Part shown: in pieces, positions 36,162-37,686 of the stretch
Position numbering within the stretch: position 1 is the first letter of the stretch
Layout of the letters: every line of letters starts with the position of its first letter
Assembly: GCA_016936115.1 (NCBI GenBank)
Contig: JAFGPQ010000095.1
Coordinates: 1-37,686, forward strand
Source of the DNA: Spirochaetales bacterium
Lineage (GTDB): Bacteria > Spirochaetota > Spirochaetia > DSM-2461
Reading direction: 5' to 3'
Length of the DNA stretch: 37,686 bases
Position numbers and translations under genes: made by a program
Notes under the pieces: generated by a model
What the model was told of the DNA's origin: nothing
Seen by the model: only the letters and a program-made list of their open reading frames with translations
Databases searched by the model: none

Positions 36162-37686
36162 TGGCTGGCTTCGCAGCTTCTCTGAGTGATATTCTGGATG
36201 ATTTTTCAAGGGAGTTTTATGACTCCCGTGATCCCTTTGCCAAGAAGCTGTACGAAGATAATAAACGGAAGCAAAACTTCTCATTCGGCATCGTTACGGA
36301 TAATCGGGACCCAGACAGAAAGGGAAGAATAAGAGTCAGTCTCCCCATGGTGGCGCAGGGCTATATCACGACCTGGATTCCCGTGGCTCATAGTTATGCG
36401 GGAGACGGCTACGGAATCTGGTGCCTTCCCGATATTAACGACCAGGTTTTCGTCATTTTTCTGAGGGGAGATATCCTTAAGCCTATCTGTATAGGAAGCA
36501 TGTATACGCCCCGCCACCGTCCTCCTGTTGCTGATAATCCTGATAACAATATTAAAGCTATCAAAACAAAGAAAACCTTCTCCCTGATAGACGATACGCC
36601 AGGGGAAGAACGGATAGAAACCAGTATCAAAGATGGTAAGATCAGAGTTGTTATTGATAGGGAAGGCATCCATCTGATAAATGAGCTGGGTCCCATCAAT
36701 ATGGACGCCCGTAAGGTCATGGTGGAAGGGGGAGCTGTTGGAGTTGTTGCGGATAAGGATGTTATTATCGAAGCGGAGGGAGATATTCGCTTAAAAACCA
36801 ATAAGTCTTTTGAACTCAAGGCCAGCAAGGACATTACCATGAAGGGAAGCTCCATCGCCATAAAAGGTTCTACTGGGGTTACCGCAGAGGATAAACAGAT
36901 AGCCAAGAAGGATGACCCTGTAGCAGGTATGGACTTGCACGATATCATGGTACCCTCCAATTCCGGGCTCACAAAGGTTCCTGCTGTCCCCCATCCCTAC
37001 ATTGGGAAAATGAACGATAAACTTTCAAGCGATGTTAATATCATGGATAAACCCGCAGCCACCAAGGGGAGCAAATGTGAGGTTACTTCGCCTGGTCACT
37101 TCCCCATGCCTCCAGGTGTCAAGTTCGCCGGTAATCCGAATAACAAGGGCGAAGTGACTAATGGCTGTGTGGACAGCGTTACGATCAATGGGAAAGCGGT
37201 CGCTGTATTAGGATCGGCGGTTACGACTTGTGATGATGCCGGGATGAAGGATCAATGCTCTATTCTGGCCGTGGGAACTACCGTGACGTTTCCTATCCAA
37301 TATCCCGGGCAGGACCCGGAGCAGTACAAGCGGGACGGGGGGCTTCCGGTGAACGTGAGCCGCCCTGCCGTATATTCCGCAGAGGAAACAGCCTACGCCG
37401 ATCAACCCAAGAGCCTGAGCGGCCTGCAGTGGAGCGAGAGTCAGGTCCAGAAGGGCACGGAAGTGACTTTGAGCTGCGCCACAAGCGGGGTTAAGGACGG
37501 GGCAAATGTAATGTTCAGCATTTTCCCGGAGGGGGCGGACCCGGAGGCGGACCCGCCGGTGATGGAACTGCGGGGGAAGAACGAAGGGGGGCGTGCCGAA
37601 GTGAAGTGGGTGGCCCGGGACATAAGAAAACCGGAGGACGAGGGGGCTATGAAGTGGTTTTTTACGGCCTGGACGCTGTATTGTGC
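36161..37686 (+). CDS. gp5/VgrG-like spike fused to PAAR-like module and C-terminal Ig-like region; open to window end
   Basis: Manual translation MAGFAASLSDILDDFSREFYDSRDPFAKK...FSFGIVTDNRDPDRKGRIRVSLPMVAQGYITTWIPVAHSY...GIWCLPDINDQVFVIFLRG...GSMYTP, then beta-helix, then KCEVTSPGHFPMPPGVKFAGNPNNKGEVTNGCVDSVTINGKAVAVLGSAVTTCDD. No stop before 37686. TGATG overlap with the upstream gene. Confidence 0.82.
   Translation, partial: MAGFAASLSDILDDFSREFYDSRDPFAKKLYEDNKRKQNFSFGIVTDNRDPDRKGRIRVSLPMVAQGYITTWIPVAHSYAGDGYGIWCLPDINDQVFVIFLRGDILKPICIGSMYTPRHRPPVADNPDNNIKAIKTKKTFSLIDDTPGEERIETSIKDGKIRVVIDREGIHLINELGPINMDARKVMVEGGAVGVVADKDVIIEAEGDIRLKTNKSFELKASKDITMKGSSIAIKGSTGVTAEDKQIAKKDDPVAGMDLHDIMVPSNSGLTKVPAVPHPYIGKMNDKLSSDVNIMDKPAATKGSKCEVTSPGHFPMPPGVKFAGNPNNKGEVTNGCVDSVTINGKAVAVLGSAVTTCDDAGMKDQCSILAVGTTVTFPIQYPGQDPEQYKRDGGLPVNVSRPAVYSAEETAYADQPKSLSGLQWSESQVQKGTEVTLSCATSGVKDGANVMFSIFPEGADPEADPPVMELRGKNEGGRAEVKWVARDIRKPEDEGAMKWFFTAWTLYC

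Noticed and set aside
1-37686. CRISPR arrays, tRNA/rRNA genes, IS elements or integrases
   Set aside because: No regularly spaced repeats with unique spacers, no recognisable rRNA/tRNA sequence, and no transposase or integrase motifs seen by eye. A tRNAscan/Infernal run would be needed to exclude small RNAs.

Overview
The window looks like chromosomal DNA from a spirochaete-type bacterium, judged from gene content and order; no database search was possible. About 1-15.3 kb is a flagellar export/regulation operon: fliN-fliO-fliP-fliQ-fliR-flhB-flhA-flhF-flhG, an acidic membrane protein, a fliA/whiG-type sigma factor, a Jag_N+FapA (DUF342) protein, two small proteins, a CheA-like kinase and a HAD phosphatase. 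About 15.4-34.9 kb is mixed metabolism and regulation: a NYN+OST-HTH protein, an EamA transporter, a second ParA/MinD-like ATPase, TrmH, a FecR-like protein, a sugar ABC importer with a GH4 glycosidase, a Nudix protein, a TPR+HEPN(LA2681-like) protein, a tandem pair of PlsC-zinc-ribbon acyltransferases, an SPL-like radical SAM protein and an MBL-fold hydrolase. About 35-37.7 kb is an AT-rich boundary followed by two tandem gp5/VgrG-like spike genes. The second spike carries a PAAR-like module, runs off the window end, and is absent from the supplied ORF track. Main observations: (1) a chimeric left edge where an inverted flgF 3' end joins an N-terminally truncated fliN; (2) five genes whose start codons sit at the predicted +1 of 17-bp-spaced sigma70-like promoters, suggesting leaderless mRNAs; (3) a nested LacI-type double operator with mutually exclusive hairpins upstream of the sugar operon; (4) an unannotated 26-aa membrane micropeptide coupled to the FecR-like gene; (5) a divergent TPR-HEPN protein; (6) the tandem spike/PAAR locus with a 22-bp triple repeat upstream.
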